DNA from: Paraburkholderia nodosa
GTDB taxonomy: Bacteria > Pseudomonadota > Gammaproteobacteria > Burkholderiales > Burkholderiaceae
DNA: 64,000 bases
Direction: 5' to 3'
NCBI RefSeq assembly: GCF_001718195.1
Contig: NZ_MCNV01000010.1
Span: 62,001-126,000 of the forward strand
Part shown: piece after piece, positions 55,364-64,000 of the stretch
Layout: every line of letters begins with the position of its first letter
Position numbering within the stretch: position 1 is the first letter of the stretch
Made by a program: the position numbers and the translations under genes
Notes under the pieces: generated by a model
The model's input: only the letters and a program-made list of their open reading frames with translations
Told to the model about the DNA's origin: nothing
Database searches by the model: none

Positions 55364-56374
55364 ATGAGTGAAGCCATGCAGCCACAGGGCACGCCTACCG
55401 TCAACGAAGCCGCCGCGCCGATTACCCCCCAGCGCGCGCGGGCGTGGGACATGATCAACAAATCGGGCATCGTGGTGGTGTTCGTGGTGCTGTTCGCGGT
55501 GCTATCCGCCACGGTGCCCGACTTCCTCACGACCCGCAACATTCAGGGCCTGCTGCTCTCCGTCACGCTGATCGGCTCGATTGCCGTCACGATGATGTTC
55601 GTGCTCGCGCTGGGCGAGGTCGATCTTTCGGTCGCCTCGATCGTGGCGTTCGCGGGCGTGGTGGCCTCCACGGTCATCACGCAGTCGCATAGCGTGCTGC
55701 TCGGCATTACGGCCGGCGTGCTCGCGGGCGGCGCGGTCGGGCTCGTGAACGGCGTGCTGATCGCGCGCTTCAAGATCAACTCGCTGATCGCCACGCTCGC
55801 GATGATGGAAGCGGTGCGCGGCCTCGCCTTCCTCACCTCGAACGGCGACGCCGTGATGATCTCCGAAGAGCGCTTCTTCGATCTGGGCGGCGGCTCGTTC
55901 CTGGGCATCTCGTACCCGATCTGGAGCAACATCATCGGTTTCGTGGTGTTCGGTTTCCTGCTCAAGAAAACCGTGTTCGGCAAGAACGTGCTCGCGGTGG
56001 GCGGCAATAGCGAAGCGGCGCGCCTGGCCGGCCTGCCGGTCACGCGCATCAAGATCACGGTGTTCGTGCTGCAAGGGCTCATTACGGGCTTCGCGGGCGT
56101 GATGCTGGCCTCGCGCATGAGCCTCGGCGACCCGAAGACTTCGGTGGGCCTCGAACTCGGCGTGATCTCGGCCTGCGTGCTGGGCGGCGTGTCGCTCACG
56201 GGCGGCGTGGCGACGATCTCGGGCGTCCTGGTGGGCGTGCTCATCATGGGCGCGGTGCAGGACGCCATGAGCCTCATGAACGTGCCGACGTTCTATCAGT
56301 ACCTGATTCGCGGCGGCATCCTGCTGCTCGCGGTGCTGTTCGACCAGTTCCGTCGCAGCAAGCGGGCGGTGTGA
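55364..56374 (+). CDS. araH: L-arabinose ABC importer, permease
   Basis: A 336-residue CUT2 permease with eight to ten helices. LALGEVDLSVASIVAFAGVV and AVGGNSEAARLAGLPV are family motifs, and GGVSLTGGVATISGVLVG follows. It ends the arabinose operon; a hairpin follows and the next gene converges. Confidence 0.93.
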   Translation: MSEAMQPQGTPTVNEAAAPITPQRARAWDMINKSGIVVVFVVLFAVLSATVPDFLTTRNIQGLLLSVTLIGSIAVTMMFVLALGEVDLSVASIVAFAGVVASTVITQSHSVLLGITAGVLAGGAVGLVNGVLIARFKINSLIATLAMMEAVRGLAFLTSNGDAVMISEERFFDLGGGSFLGISYPIWSNIIGFVVFGFLLKKTVFGKNVLAVGGNSEAARLAGLPVTRIKITVFVLQGLITGFAGVMLASRMSLGDPKTSVGLELGVISACVLGGVSLTGGVATISGVLVGVLIMGAVQDAMSLMNVPTFYQYLIRGGILLLAVLFDQFRRSKRAV

Positions 56375-56391
56375 GGCAAGCGCACGTCAAT

Positions 56392-56410
56392 GGGCCGCGC
56401 AATGCGGCCC
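56392..56410. terminator. Hairpin between the converging araH and GntR genes
   Basis: GGGCCGC (56392-56398) pairs perfectly with GCGGCCC (56404-56410) around a five-base loop. It lies 18 bp after the araH stop and 30 bp after the end of the GntR gene on the other strand, so it could serve both. There is no T-run. Confidence 0.5.
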
Positions 56411-56439
56411 AGGTGCGGCGGCGCTTCAGTCTGCAAGCC

Positions 56440-57165
56440 TCAGGTTTCCAGCCCCGCCCCGCCCAGAATCGACTTGGCGTCGGCGCGCGCATTGTCGAGT
56501 TGCACGACGCTCGCCTGCCGCGCCGCAAGCGCGTCGCCGTGCTCGATGGCCGTGAGAATCGCCTTGTGGCGCGGCAACGAAAGGGCGTGTGTGTTGGGAT
56601 GGCGGCTCGTGAGCTTGATCGACTCGGAAAGCGCGAGCGAGAGCATGTTGCCGATGTACGCCAGCATGTTGTTATGCGTGGCGGCCATGATCGCGCGGTG
56701 GAATTCCAGATCGGGTTCGAGCAGGTCGGCGGCAGTCTCCGCCTGCTCCATGCGGGCGTAGGCCGCGGTGATGCGGGCGCGGTCTTCGTCGTTTGCTGAA
56801 ATCGCGGCAAGTGCCGCGGCGGCGGGTTCGATGATCTGCCGCACGGTCATGAGCGAGCGGAAGAACTCGCCTTCGGGAATGCTGTTGACGGTCCAGTACA
56901 GCACGTCGGGGTCGAGCATGTGCCATTCTTCGCGCGGGCGAACGACACTGCCCACGCGCGGCTTCGACACCACGAGACCCTTGGCGACCAGCACGCGCGT
57001 GGCCTCGCGCAGCACGGGCCGGCTCACGCCGTAGGTTTCGCACAGCGTGGGTTCGGGCGGCAGGCGCTGCCCGGGGGCGAGCGTGCCGCCTACGATCTGC
57101 ATGCCGAGCTCCTGCACGATGCGCGCGTGCATGCTCTTGCGTTTCTCTAGATTGCGGTAATCCAT
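56440..57165 (-). CDS. GntR-family regulator, FCD (FadR-like) type
   Basis: A 241-residue regulator. A winged helix (about 10-75; PGQRLPPEPTLCETYGVSR and a following REATRVLVAKGLV) is joined to an FCD domain (about 95-225; MTVRQIIEPAAAALAA, DLEFHRAIMAATHN, RHKAIL with metal His). FCD regulators usually sense sugar acids or organic acids. It lies 55 bp after the second importer's ATPase gene in the same direction and converges with the arabinose operon. It may control either; the FCD class fits a sugar-acid effector. Confidence 0.92.
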   Translation of the reverse strand: MDYRNLEKRKSMHARIVQELGMQIVGGTLAPGQRLPPEPTLCETYGVSRPVLREATRVLVAKGLVVSKPRVGSVVRPREEWHMLDPDVLYWTVNSIPEGEFFRSLMTVRQIIEPAAAALAAISANDEDRARITAAYARMEQAETAADLLEPDLEFHRAIMAATHNNMLAYIGNMLSLALSESIKLTSRHPNTHALSLPRHKAILTAIEHGDALAARQASVVQLDNARADAKSILGGAGLET

Positions 57166-57220
57166 GATTGTCCGGCCGGGGGCTACCCGATCGGAGCGTC
57201 CCCCCTGTATGTGGGAACCA

Positions 57221-58033
57221 TTACGCGCTGGTGGTGCGCATGGCCCGATATTCCCGCCGCACGATATCCATCAGTTCAGCCACCGATGTATTGGCGCTGT
57301 GCTGCTCGTATGTCACGCGGCCTCGCTGCATCAACATGATGCGATCCGCAATATCGAGCGTCTGCGCATAGTTGTGCATGATCATGATAATCGATAGGCC
57401 GCCTTTTTCCTTCAAACGCATGATGAGATCGATGATCAGACCCGCTTCGCGCGCTCCCATCGCGGCGAGCGGCTCATCGAGCAACAGGATTTTTGCGTTC
57501 GAATGCACGGCGCGCGCCACCGCGATCGCCTGGCGCTGACCACCCGAAAGCCGCTCCACAGGCAGGTCCACGGAGGGTACGTGCACGCCGATGTCGTCGA
57601 GCAGTTGCGCCGCGCGCTGGCGCATCTGCTTGTGATCGAGCAATTTGAAGGGCCCGCGCCGCACAATCTCGCGGTTCAGGAACATGTTGTGGTAAATGCT
57701 CAGCGAATTCGCCAGCGCGAGGTCCTGATAAACACATTCGATGCCGAGCGAGCGCGCATGGTCCACCGAGCGCAGCAGCGTCTCGCTGCCGTCGATCTGC
57801 AGTGTGCCGCTCGTTTGCTGATGAAAACCCGTGAGGATTTTCACGAGCGTGGACTTGCCCGCGCCGTTGTCGCCGAGAATGCCGAGGATTTCGCCGCGGC
57901 CGAGCGTGAGCGAAACGCCGTCGAGCGCCGTGACCGCGCCGAAGCGCTTGACGATGTTCTCGCCGCGCACCGCGAGCGGGGCGTTGGCCGTGGCGGTTGC
58001 GCCGCCGGGGGAGGCTTGCGATTCGTCCATCAT
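57221..58033 (-). CDS. Sugar ABC importer ATPase, single-cassette (FrcA-like)
   Basis: A 270-residue ATPase with one cassette: Walker [13 protein letters not shown], signature LSGGQRQAIAVARAV, Walker B ILLLDEPLAAMG. Most CUT2 systems use a double cassette; single ones are known from FrcA-type fructose importers. It overlaps the permease gene stop (ATGATGG region), and two ATG codons start it (58033 and 58030). The transported sugar is not readable. Confidence 0.92.
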   Translation of the reverse strand: MMDESQASPGGATATANAPLAVRGENIVKRFGAVTALDGVSLTLGRGEILGILGDNGAGKSTLVKILTGFHQQTSGTLQIDGSETLLRSVDHARSLGIECVYQDLALANSLSIYHNMFLNREIVRRGPFKLLDHKQMRQRAAQLLDDIGVHVPSVDLPVERLSGGQRQAIAVARAVHSNAKILLLDEPLAAMGAREAGLIIDLIMRLKEKGGLSIIMIMHNYAQTLDIADRIMLMQRGRVTYEQHSANTSVAELMDIVRREYRAMRTTSA

Positions 58034-59043
58034 CGGCTCCCTTTGCGGCGCAGGCGCCCAACGTGGATGTTGAAGACCATGGCGGCGAGAATCGCGGCGC
58101 CGAGGATGATGTTGAAGGTGAACGCGTTGATGCCGATGAGCGTGAAGCCGTCGTTGAGAATGCCGAGCACCGCTGCGCCGATCAGGCCGCCCACGATCGT
58201 GCCCGAGCCGCCCGTGAGCGGCGTGCCGCCGATCACGGCCGAAGCCACGGCGAGGAACATGATCTGGTTGCCGCCCGCCTGCGGGTCGATCGAGGTGATG
58301 CGAAAGCCTTCCAGAATGCCGGTGAAGCCCGCGAGCACGGCGGCAATGATGAAATTGCCGAGGCGCAGCCGGTTCACGTGAATACCAGCCTCGCTCGCGC
58401 CCAGCGGATTCGCGCCGGCCGCCTGCGTATGCAGGCCCCAGCGCGTGTGGCGCAGCAGCACGTGCATGGCAAACGCGATGACGATAGTCCAGAGGATCTC
58501 GCTATAGCCCCACGCGCCCATGAAGGCCGCGAATTCGGGCGAACCCGGCGTCTGCACCGGGGTGCCGCGCGAAACGGTGAGCGTGATGCCGTTGATGAGG
58601 AAGAGCGTGCCGAGCGTCGTGACGAACGAGGGCAGACGCAGCCACACGGTCACGGCCCCGTTCACGAAGCCGACGATGCCCGCGGCCACGAGCCCCGCGA
58701 TCACGGCGAGCCACATGGGCGCGCCCGCGTCGTTGGCGAACACCATCATGAACGGCGCGAAGGCGAACACCATGCCGGCTGAAAGATCGATGTCGCCGCC
58801 GATCATCAGCATGATTTCGCCGAACGCGATGATCGCCACCGGCGCGATGAACTGCGAGAGGTTGACGAGACTCGCGTTGGTGAGCAGGAAATCCCGGTTG
58901 GAAAACTCGAAGTATGCCGCGAGGATCATCGCCACGAGCAGAATACGCAGCTCGGGCGCCCACGCGGAGAGCCATTGCCCGCGCGGGCGGGCAACAGCCC
59001 GCGCGGAGACTTCAGCCTTGCCGGTTTCGTTCACAGAGTTCAT
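58030..59043 (-). CDS. Sugar ABC importer permease (CUT2)
   Basis: A 337-residue permease with about nine helices. MIGGDIDLSAGMVFAFAPFM and SAVIGGTPLTGGSGTIVGG are RbsC/XylH-type motifs. The ATG at 59043 follows a GTG at 59046, either of which may be used. It lies 27 bp after the binding-protein gene and overlaps the ATPase gene by a few bases. Confidence 0.92.
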   Translation of the reverse strand: MNSVNETGKAEVSARAVARPRGQWLSAWAPELRILLVAMILAAYFEFSNRDFLLTNASLVNLSQFIAPVAIIAFGEIMLMIGGDIDLSAGMVFAFAPFMMVFANDAGAPMWLAVIAGLVAAGIVGFVNGAVTVWLRLPSFVTTLGTLFLINGITLTVSRGTPVQTPGSPEFAAFMGAWGYSEILWTIVIAFAMHVLLRHTRWGLHTQAAGANPLGASEAGIHVNRLRLGNFIIAAVLAGFTGILEGFRITSIDPQAGGNQIMFLAVASAVIGGTPLTGGSGTIVGGLIGAAVLGILNDGFTLIGINAFTFNIILGAAILAAMVFNIHVGRLRRKGSR

Positions 59044-59070
59044 CACTCGTAGTTCATTGCACTGGGTTCA

Positions 59071-60174
59071 TTACGACTTGATCGCACCGCTCATCGGCAC
59101 GATTTGCGGCTTGGTGGTCTTGCCTTCGAAACGCGTCGAGGTATTGAGGTACGGCTCGACGGTTTCCTTCGTCACGAACTTCAGACCCGTGTTCGTGTCG
59201 GCCGGCCCGACCAGACCGCCCGAGGCGAGCGTCACGAACGCCTGCATCACCGTATAGAAGCCCTGCACGTACGGCTGCTGGTCGATCGTGAAGTCGAGAT
59301 AGCCTTCGTGGATGAGCTGGACCGTGGTCGGCAGCAGGTCGAAGCCGCCGCCGTGCACGCCCTTCGAGGGCAGGTTGTTTTCCTTCATCACCTGCGCGAC
59401 GCCCTGCGTGCTGCCCGCATCGACAGCGAACATGCCCTTCAGGTCCTGGTGGCCCAGGTAGAACGACTTGATCTTCGAGAGCTCCTCGTTGACGGTCGCG
59501 CCCGTGGCCACGGTCTGGATGTCGATCTTCTTGCCGGACTTCTTGATGGCGTCGCTCGCTCCGTCCAGACGCGGCTGGATATTGAGCTGGCCAGGCGTGG
59601 CGATGAAGAGGCCGACGAGGCCGCTGTCGATCAGGCTCACGATACGCTCGCCCATCTGGTAGCCCGAGAGATACAGGTCCTGGCCGATATAGGCAAGCCG
59701 CGGGTTCTTCTTGCCGCGCGGCGCGTCGGCGTTATAGGCGAAGACCGGAATGCCCGCGTCGAGCGCCGCCTGAATGGGCTTGTCGAAAGCGGTGGGGTCG
59801 ACGATCGGCACCGCGATCGCGTCGGCCTTTGCGGCGATGGCCGAATTCACGGCACGCACCATTTCGCCCGCGTCGGACGTGGCCGAGCCGGTCCACTGGT
59901 AGTCCATGTTGAGCAGCGAGCACGCGTCCTGAATGCCGTATTGCGTCGGCACGAAGAACGGATTCGTGGTGACGTGATTGACGAACACGATCTTCCACTT
60001 CTTGTGCGAAGGGAAGCCCGATTCGGCGGCCTGCGCCGTGGAAATGAATCCGCCGCCGCCAACCGCACCGAGCAGCGATAGCGCCGCGCCCAGTCCCGCA
60101 CCCTGCATCAGGCCGCGCCGGCCCGTGTCGATCAAGCCCTTACCGTCTTTTGCGTCATCCCGATCCTGCGCCAT
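59071..60174 (-). CDS. Sugar ABC importer binding protein with twin-arginine-like signal
   Basis: A 367-residue periplasmic binding protein (Peripla_BP_4). The N terminus has TGRRGLMQGAG followed by a hydrophobic stretch and an AQAAES cut site (near residue 50), which suggests Tat export. The mature part has IVFVNHVTTNPFFVPTQYG and AVDAGSTQGVAQVMKE. The ATG at 60174 was chosen for the perfect GGAGG six bases upstream; a longer frame to 60195 is less likely. It leads the second importer operon. Confidence 0.92.
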   Translation of the reverse strand: MAQDRDDAKDGKGLIDTGRRGLMQGAGLGAALSLLGAVGGGGFISTAQAAESGFPSHKKWKIVFVNHVTTNPFFVPTQYGIQDACSLLNMDYQWTGSATSDAGEMVRAVNSAIAAKADAIAVPIVDPTAFDKPIQAALDAGIPVFAYNADAPRGKKNPRLAYIGQDLYLSGYQMGERIVSLIDSGLVGLFIATPGQLNIQPRLDGASDAIKKSGKKIDIQTVATGATVNEELSKIKSFYLGHQDLKGMFAVDAGSTQGVAQVMKENNLPSKGVHGGGFDLLPTTVQLIHEGYLDFTIDQQPYVQGFYTVMQAFVTLASGGLVGPADTNTGLKFVTKETVEPYLNTSTRFEGKTTKPQIVPMSGAIKS

Positions 60175-60213
60175 GTTTTCCTCCGGTCTTGTCATCGTGG
60201 TCGATGTAGGCGA

Positions 60214-60228
60214 CTTTTCGTCGAAAAG
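60214..60228. promoter_or_regulatory. Palindrome upstream of the second sugar-importer operon
   Basis: CTTTTCG-T-CGAAAAG is a perfect 15-bp palindrome 40 bp before the binding-protein start. Its position fits an operator near the promoter. No regulator in the window has a site known to look like this. The rest of the 233-bp gap holds no gene. Confidence 0.4.
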
Positions 60229-60407
60229 CGTGCAGATACTGGCCAGTACCGGGGGAACGCGCTAGACATCCGCAGCGAACATGGGTTCGCCAGGCGCCGA
60301 CGGTACCGCAAAAATCTTAGTGCAGCGTGATGAGGCCTCCTAATCCATGTATACCCGTAACTACTCCATACGCGCTGCCATGGCGACGATCGTCCATGAC
60401 AAGCGGC

Positions 60408-61547
60408 TTACGCACCGCCCTTCGCCTCCTGCATGTGCGGCGGCGGGCTGGCGAGCTTGGCCTGGTCCATCGGCGCGGCGGCTTGCGGCCGCGTGGTGCG
60501 CGGGGCGCCGCGTCCTGTGCCGGTGGACTTGCGGCGCGCGGCGTGGCGCTCGGTTGCGCGCTGCATGAGGCAGAACGCGCAGAGCAGCGCGCCGATCACG
60601 ATGCGCGTCCACCATGAACTGAGCGTGCCGTCGAAGGTAATGAGCGTCTGGATCGTGCCCAGAATGCCCACGCCGAACACCGAGCCGATCACATAGCCCA
60701 CGCCGCCCGTGAGCAGCGTGCCGCCGATCACGGTCGCGGCGATGGCGTCGAGTTCCATGCCTTGCGCCTGCAGCCCGTAGCCCGACAGCACGTAGAGCGT
60801 AAACACCACGCCGCCGAGCGCCGAGCAAAAGCCCGAGAGCGCGTACACGCCGATCTTGGTGCGCGCCACCGGCAGGCCCATGAGCAGCGCGGAGCGCTCG
60901 TTGCCGCCGATCGCGTAGACGTTGCGCCCAAAGCGCGTGAAGTGCGCGATGACGATGCCCGCAACGAGCATGGCGATGGCCGTGAGCGAACCGGTGGTGA
61001 GCGAGCCGCTGCCCACCGGAATGTTGAATTCGGAGAGCGCGTGAAAACCGGGGTCGTTGATCTGGATGGATTCGGTGGTGATGAGAAAGCAGGTGCCGCG
61101 CGCGAGGAACATGCCCGCGAGCGTGATGATGAAGGGCTGCAGCCGGAAGAAGTGGATCAGCGCGCCCATTGCCGCGCCGTACAGCGCGCCGCAGAGCAAT
61201 ACGAGCGGCACGACCACGAGCACGGGCCAGTGCAGTTTTTCGGTGCCCACGGCGCAGAGAATCGTCGTGAGCGCGACCACGGCGCCCACCGAGAGATCGA
61301 TGCCGCCCGAGATGATCACGAATGTCATGCCGATGGCGACGATCAGCAGGAACGCGTTGTCGACCAGCAGCCCGAAGGCCACCTGAAGCGAGAAGAAACC
61401 GGTGTACATGACCGAGCCGAAGCCGAACAGCACGGCAAACAGCACGACGGTCACGACGATGGGCAGCACGCGCGGATCGACGAAGCGGGTGGCGCCGCGC
61501 CGGCACGCTGCGAGCGTGTTCGAAAAGGACAGGGCAGGGCGGTTCAT
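60408..61547 (-). CDS. Sugar ABC importer permease, YjfF-like
   Basis: A 379-residue CUT2 permease. VVIISGGIDLSVG-like text (here FVIISGGIDLSVGAVVAL), RFGRNVYAIGGNERSALLMG and GTLLTGGVGYVIGS fit YjfF of galactofuranose importers. The last 50 residues form a basic, Pro-rich tail that the E. coli protein, about 330 residues, lacks. GGGGGAAG precedes the ATG at 61547. It is the last gene of the third importer operon, 32 bp after the YtfT-like gene. Confidence 0.9.
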   Translation of the reverse strand: MNRPALSFSNTLAACRRGATRFVDPRVLPIVVTVVLFAVLFGFGSVMYTGFFSLQVAFGLLVDNAFLLIVAIGMTFVIISGGIDLSVGAVVALTTILCAVGTEKLHWPVLVVVPLVLLCGALYGAAMGALIHFFRLQPFIITLAGMFLARGTCFLITTESIQINDPGFHALSEFNIPVGSGSLTTGSLTAIAMLVAGIVIAHFTRFGRNVYAIGGNERSALLMGLPVARTKIGVYALSGFCSALGGVVFTLYVLSGYGLQAQGMELDAIAATVIGGTLLTGGVGYVIGSVFGVGILGTIQTLITFDGTLSSWWTRIVIGALLCAFCLMQRATERHAARRKSTGTGRGAPRTTRPQAAAPMDQAKLASPPPHMQEAKGGA

Positions 61548-61579
61548 GCTCGGCTTCCCCCGAATGGGTGCGCTCGTGC

Positions 61580-62617
61580 TCAGGCGCGCGCGCGGCGCGC
61601 GAGAGCGATGCGTTTGAGTTGTTGAAAAGCGAAGGTGCGCGCGGCGGGCGACTGGATCAGGCACACGAGCAGCACGACCACGGCCTTCACGACGAGCGTG
61701 GCCTCGGGCGGCACGCCGATCGAATAGGTGGTGTAGGTGAGCGTCTGGATAATGAGCGCGCCGAGCACCGTGCCCGCGAGACTGAAGCGCCCGCCCAGCA
61801 GCGACGTGCCGCCGAGCGTTACGGCGAGAATGGCGTCGAGTTCGAGCAGAAGGCCCGCGTTGTTGCCGTCCGCGCTGCGCACGTTCGAACTGATGAGAAT
61901 GCCGGCGATCGCGGCGGTCACGCCGCAGAACGCGTACGCGCCGAACACCACGGCTTGCGACGACAGGCCCGCAAGTCGCGCGGCCACCGGATTCACGCCG
62001 ATCGAGCGGATGAACAGGCCGAGCGCCGTGCGGTTGACGATCAGCGCGGTGAGCGCGGTCACGGCAATCGCGATCCACACGGCGCACGGGATCAGCGCGA
62101 AATAGCCGCCGCCCGCGACGAGATAACCGGGCGCGCCGATGGGGATGATCTGGCCGCCCGTGAGCAGCTGCGCCACCCCGCGGCCCGCCACCATCAGGAT
62201 GAGCGTGGCGATGATCGGCTGCATGCCGACGAACGCGACGAGCAGCCCGTTCCAGATGCCGGCGAGCAGGCCCACCGCGAGCGCCGCGCCGAACGCGAGG
62301 CCCACGCGCGAAGGATCGGCGGCGAGCACCGTGGCGGCCGCCGCACCCGCGATCGCCACGACTGCGCCCACGGAAATGTCGATGCCGCGCGTGGCGATCA
62401 CGAGCGTCATGCCGAGCGACACCACGACGAGCGGCGCGGCGCGCATGAGGATGTCGATGGGCGCGCCGAACAGGTGGCCGCCCAGCATCGTGATCGAGAG
62501 GAAGTTGCCGCGATGCACGACGTCGACGACGAAAAGCGCGATGAGCGTTACCGCGGGCCACACCAGCGGATGCCGGATGACGAGCGAAAGCCAGACGGGG
62601 AGGGCGGGGCGCGTCAT
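61580..62617 (-). CDS. Sugar ABC importer permease, YtfT-like
   Basis: A 345-residue CUT2 permease. SLGMTLVIATRGIDISVGAV, VGMQPIIATLILMVAGRG and LGGTSLLGGRFSLAGTV match YtfT. The ATG at 62617 overlaps the stop of the ATPase gene (ATGA). Together with YjfF and YtfR types it forms a hetero-dimeric permease importer; galactofuranose is the substrate in E. coli, but other sugars are possible here. Confidence 0.9.
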   Translation of the reverse strand: MTRPALPVWLSLVIRHPLVWPAVTLIALFVVDVVHRGNFLSITMLGGHLFGAPIDILMRAAPLVVVSLGMTLVIATRGIDISVGAVVAIAGAAAATVLAADPSRVGLAFGAALAVGLLAGIWNGLLVAFVGMQPIIATLILMVAGRGVAQLLTGGQIIPIGAPGYLVAGGGYFALIPCAVWIAIAVTALTALIVNRTALGLFIRSIGVNPVAARLAGLSSQAVVFGAYAFCGVTAAIAGILISSNVRSADGNNAGLLLELDAILAVTLGGTSLLGGRFSLAGTVLGALIIQTLTYTTYSIGVPPEATLVVKAVVVLLVCLIQSPAARTFAFQQLKRIALARRARA

Positions 62618-64000
62618 CGACGGTCTCCGGCAATGAGGTCGTAGACTTCGTGCTCCGAGCGCGCCGCGCCCGAAAGCTCGGCCACCTTGCGCCGGTCGCG
62701 CAGCACGGCGATGCGGTCGGAGACACGCACCACCTCGCTGATCTCCGACGAAATGAACAGGATGCCGAGGCCCTTTGCGCAAAGCGCGCGCACGCGGTCC
62801 ATGATTTCGAACTTGGCGGCCACGTCGATGCCGCGTGTGGGTTCGTCGAGTATCAGCAACCGCGGTTTGGTCGCGAGCCAGCGCGCGAGCAGCACCTTCT
62901 GCTGGTTGCCGCCCGAAAGCAGGCCAATGGGCTGTTCGGCGTCGCGCGCCTTGATGCCGAGTTGCTCGATATATTCGTTGGCCAGTTCGCGCTGGCGCGA
63001 GCGCCGTATCATGCGCCACCAGCCGAGTTGCGCCTGCAGCGCAAGCACGATGTTTTCGCGGATCGACAGATCGGCGACGATGCCTTCCTTCTTGCGGTCT
63101 TCGGGACAGTAGGCCATGCCGTGGCGCACGGCGTCTCGCGGCGAAGAAAGCTTCACCGCTTTGCCGTTGATATGCAGCGTTCCCGCATCGGCTTTGTCCG
63201 CGCCGAACAGCAGGCGGGCGGTTTCCGTGCGGCCCGAGCCGAGCAGGCCAGCGAGGCCGAGAATCTGGCCCGGCTGCACTTCCAGATCGAGCGGATTGAG
63301 CACGCCGCGGCGCGCCACGCCTTGCGCCGCAAGATACGGTTCGGCGTTCGTTGCCGCCGTCTCGCCGTGCACCGTTTCGGCTTGCGTGAGCCGCTCGCCC
63401 GCGTTCTGCAGGCCCACCATTTTCGCGACCAGCGTTTGCACCGGCAGGTCGGCGGCGAGATATTCGCCTTCGCGCTCGCCGTTGCGCATCACCGTGATGC
63501 GATCGGAGATCGCATAGGTCTGCTCGAGAAAATGCGTGACGAACAGGATCGCAATGCCCGACGCTTTCAGCTTGCGCAGCACGTCGAACAGGCGCGCGAC
63601 TTCGCCTTCGTCGAGGCTCGAAGTCGGTTCGTCGAGAATCAGAATGCGCGCATCGACGGACACCGCGCGCGCAATCGCCACCATCTGCTGCATCGCAATG
63701 GGGTAGGTGTCGAGCGACTGCGTGACGTCGAGAGAGAGATTCAGTTGCGCGAGCGCTTCTTCTGCGCGGCGATGAATCGTTTTCCAGTCGATCAGGCCGA
63801 GGCCACGCTTGCGCGGCTGGCGGCCCGCGAAAATGTTCTCCGCAACCGAGAGGTTCGGGCAGAGATTGACCTCCTGGTAGAGCGTCTGGATGCCGGCGGC
63901 TTCCGCCATCTGCGGCGTCGGGAAGTGCACCGCCTCGCCCGCGAGGCGTATCTCGCCCGCCTCGGGCTGGTGCACGCCGGTCAGCACGTTGATGAGCGTG
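62614..64000 (-). CDS. Sugar ABC importer double ATPase, YtfR-like (5' end outside window)
   Basis: 462 codons of a double-cassette CUT2 ATPase. The frame is open to the window edge, where TLINVLTGVH shows that the first Walker A lies just outside; about 40-50 residues are missing. The second cassette has LAGLLGSGRTETARLLFG, the [16 protein letters not shown] signature and [30 protein letters not shown] is the CUT2 family mark. The binding-protein gene (YtfQ-like) is expected just beyond the window. Confidence 0.92.
   Translation of the reverse strand, partial: TLINVLTGVHQPEAGEIRLAGEAVHFPTPQMAEAAGIQTLYQEVNLCPNLSVAENIFAGRQPRKRGLGLIDWKTIHRRAEEALAQLNLSLDVTQSLDTYPIAMQQMVAIARAVSVDARILILDEPTSSLDEGEVARLFDVLRKLKASGIAILFVTHFLEQTYAISDRITVMRNGEREGEYLAADLPVQTLVAKMVGLQNAGERLTQAETVHGETAATNAEPYLAAQGVARRGVLNPLDLEVQPGQILGLAGLLGSGRTETARLLFGADKADAGTLHINGKAVKLSSPRDAVRHGMAYCPEDRKKEGIVADLSIRENIVLALQAQLGWWRMIRRSRQRELANEYIEQLGIKARDAEQPIGLLSGGNQQKVLLARWLATKPRLLILDEPTRGIDVAAKFEIMDRVRALCAKGLGILFISSEISEVVRVSDRIAVLRDRRKVAELSGAARSEHEVYDLIAGDRR

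Noticed and set aside
60347-60362. ATGTATACCC as a possible half of the TGTATAC operator seen at 21808
   Set aside because: Only one half-site, without a partner arm, and placed at the end of an operon rather than at a promoter.
60408-62726. A 772-codon open frame on the minus strand read as one protein
   Set aside because: Only its C-terminal 379 codons are real (YjfF-like, start 61547 with a good ribosome site). The N-terminal part runs out of phase through the YtfT-like gene.

Overview
The window is very GC-rich, almost fully coding DNA of a Burkholderiaceae type (most likely Paraburkholderia, Burkholderia or Caballeronia). The reasons are strong G/C bias at third codon positions, many ATGA-type gene overlaps, a PhaB-type reductase, a LigD/Ku pair, AraFGH and a large set of sugar importers. 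The genus is inferred, not proven. I saw no rRNA, tRNA, insertion sequence, phage gene or CRISPR array. It reads as ordinary chromosome or chromid sequence rich in accessory metabolism and signalling.

Layout. 1-2844: 3' part of an indolepyruvate ferredoxin oxidoreductase. 2860-15888: a divergent cluster resembling aryl-polyene/xanthomonadin-type pathways. The minus arm holds a glycosyltransferase, ketoreductase and ACP. The plus arm holds a COG4648-like membrane protein, AMP-ligase/dehydratase fusion, LpxL-type acyltransferase, LolA-like carrier, MMPL exporter, polysaccharide deacetylase, ketosynthase, chain-length-factor-like partner, hotdog dehydratase and a small secreted protein. 16185-19610: a GAF-PAS-GGDEF-EAL protein and CheV. 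19763-26758: a D-amino-acid dehydrogenase/racemase pair divergent from a branched-chain amino-acid-type ABC importer with a fused LivM-LivG; a long inverted repeat lies between them. 26794-27722: AraC-family regulator preceded by a Fur-box-like sequence. 27750-30162: DUF2306-like protein, LytS-type kinase and LytTR regulator.

30317-36085 is the most unusual region. It is one minus-strand run reading RsbR, RsbS, RsbT, a phosphatase with an RsbT-like N-terminal domain, a histidine kinase that also begins with an RsbT-like domain, and a REC-kinase-REC hybrid. This looks like a stressosome joined to two-component signalling. 36618-40835: MlaC-like protein, AI-2E-family permease with an extra C-terminal domain, a small protein and PhaB. 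41064-45419: an NHEJ set of LigD, Ku and an overlapping MerR-HTH/TPR protein. 45498-47376: methyltransferase and LysR regulator.

47543-56374 is an L-arabinose operon of the non-phosphorylative (oxidative) type: arabinonate dehydratase, MFS transporter, DapA-family dehydratase, Gfo/Idh-type sugar dehydrogenase and AraFGH. The lactonase and the alpha-ketoglutarate semialdehyde dehydrogenase are not in the window. 56440-64000 (minus) holds a GntR regulator, a second sugar importer (ATPase, permease, binding protein) and most of a YtfR-YtfT-YjfF-like third importer that runs off the window edge.
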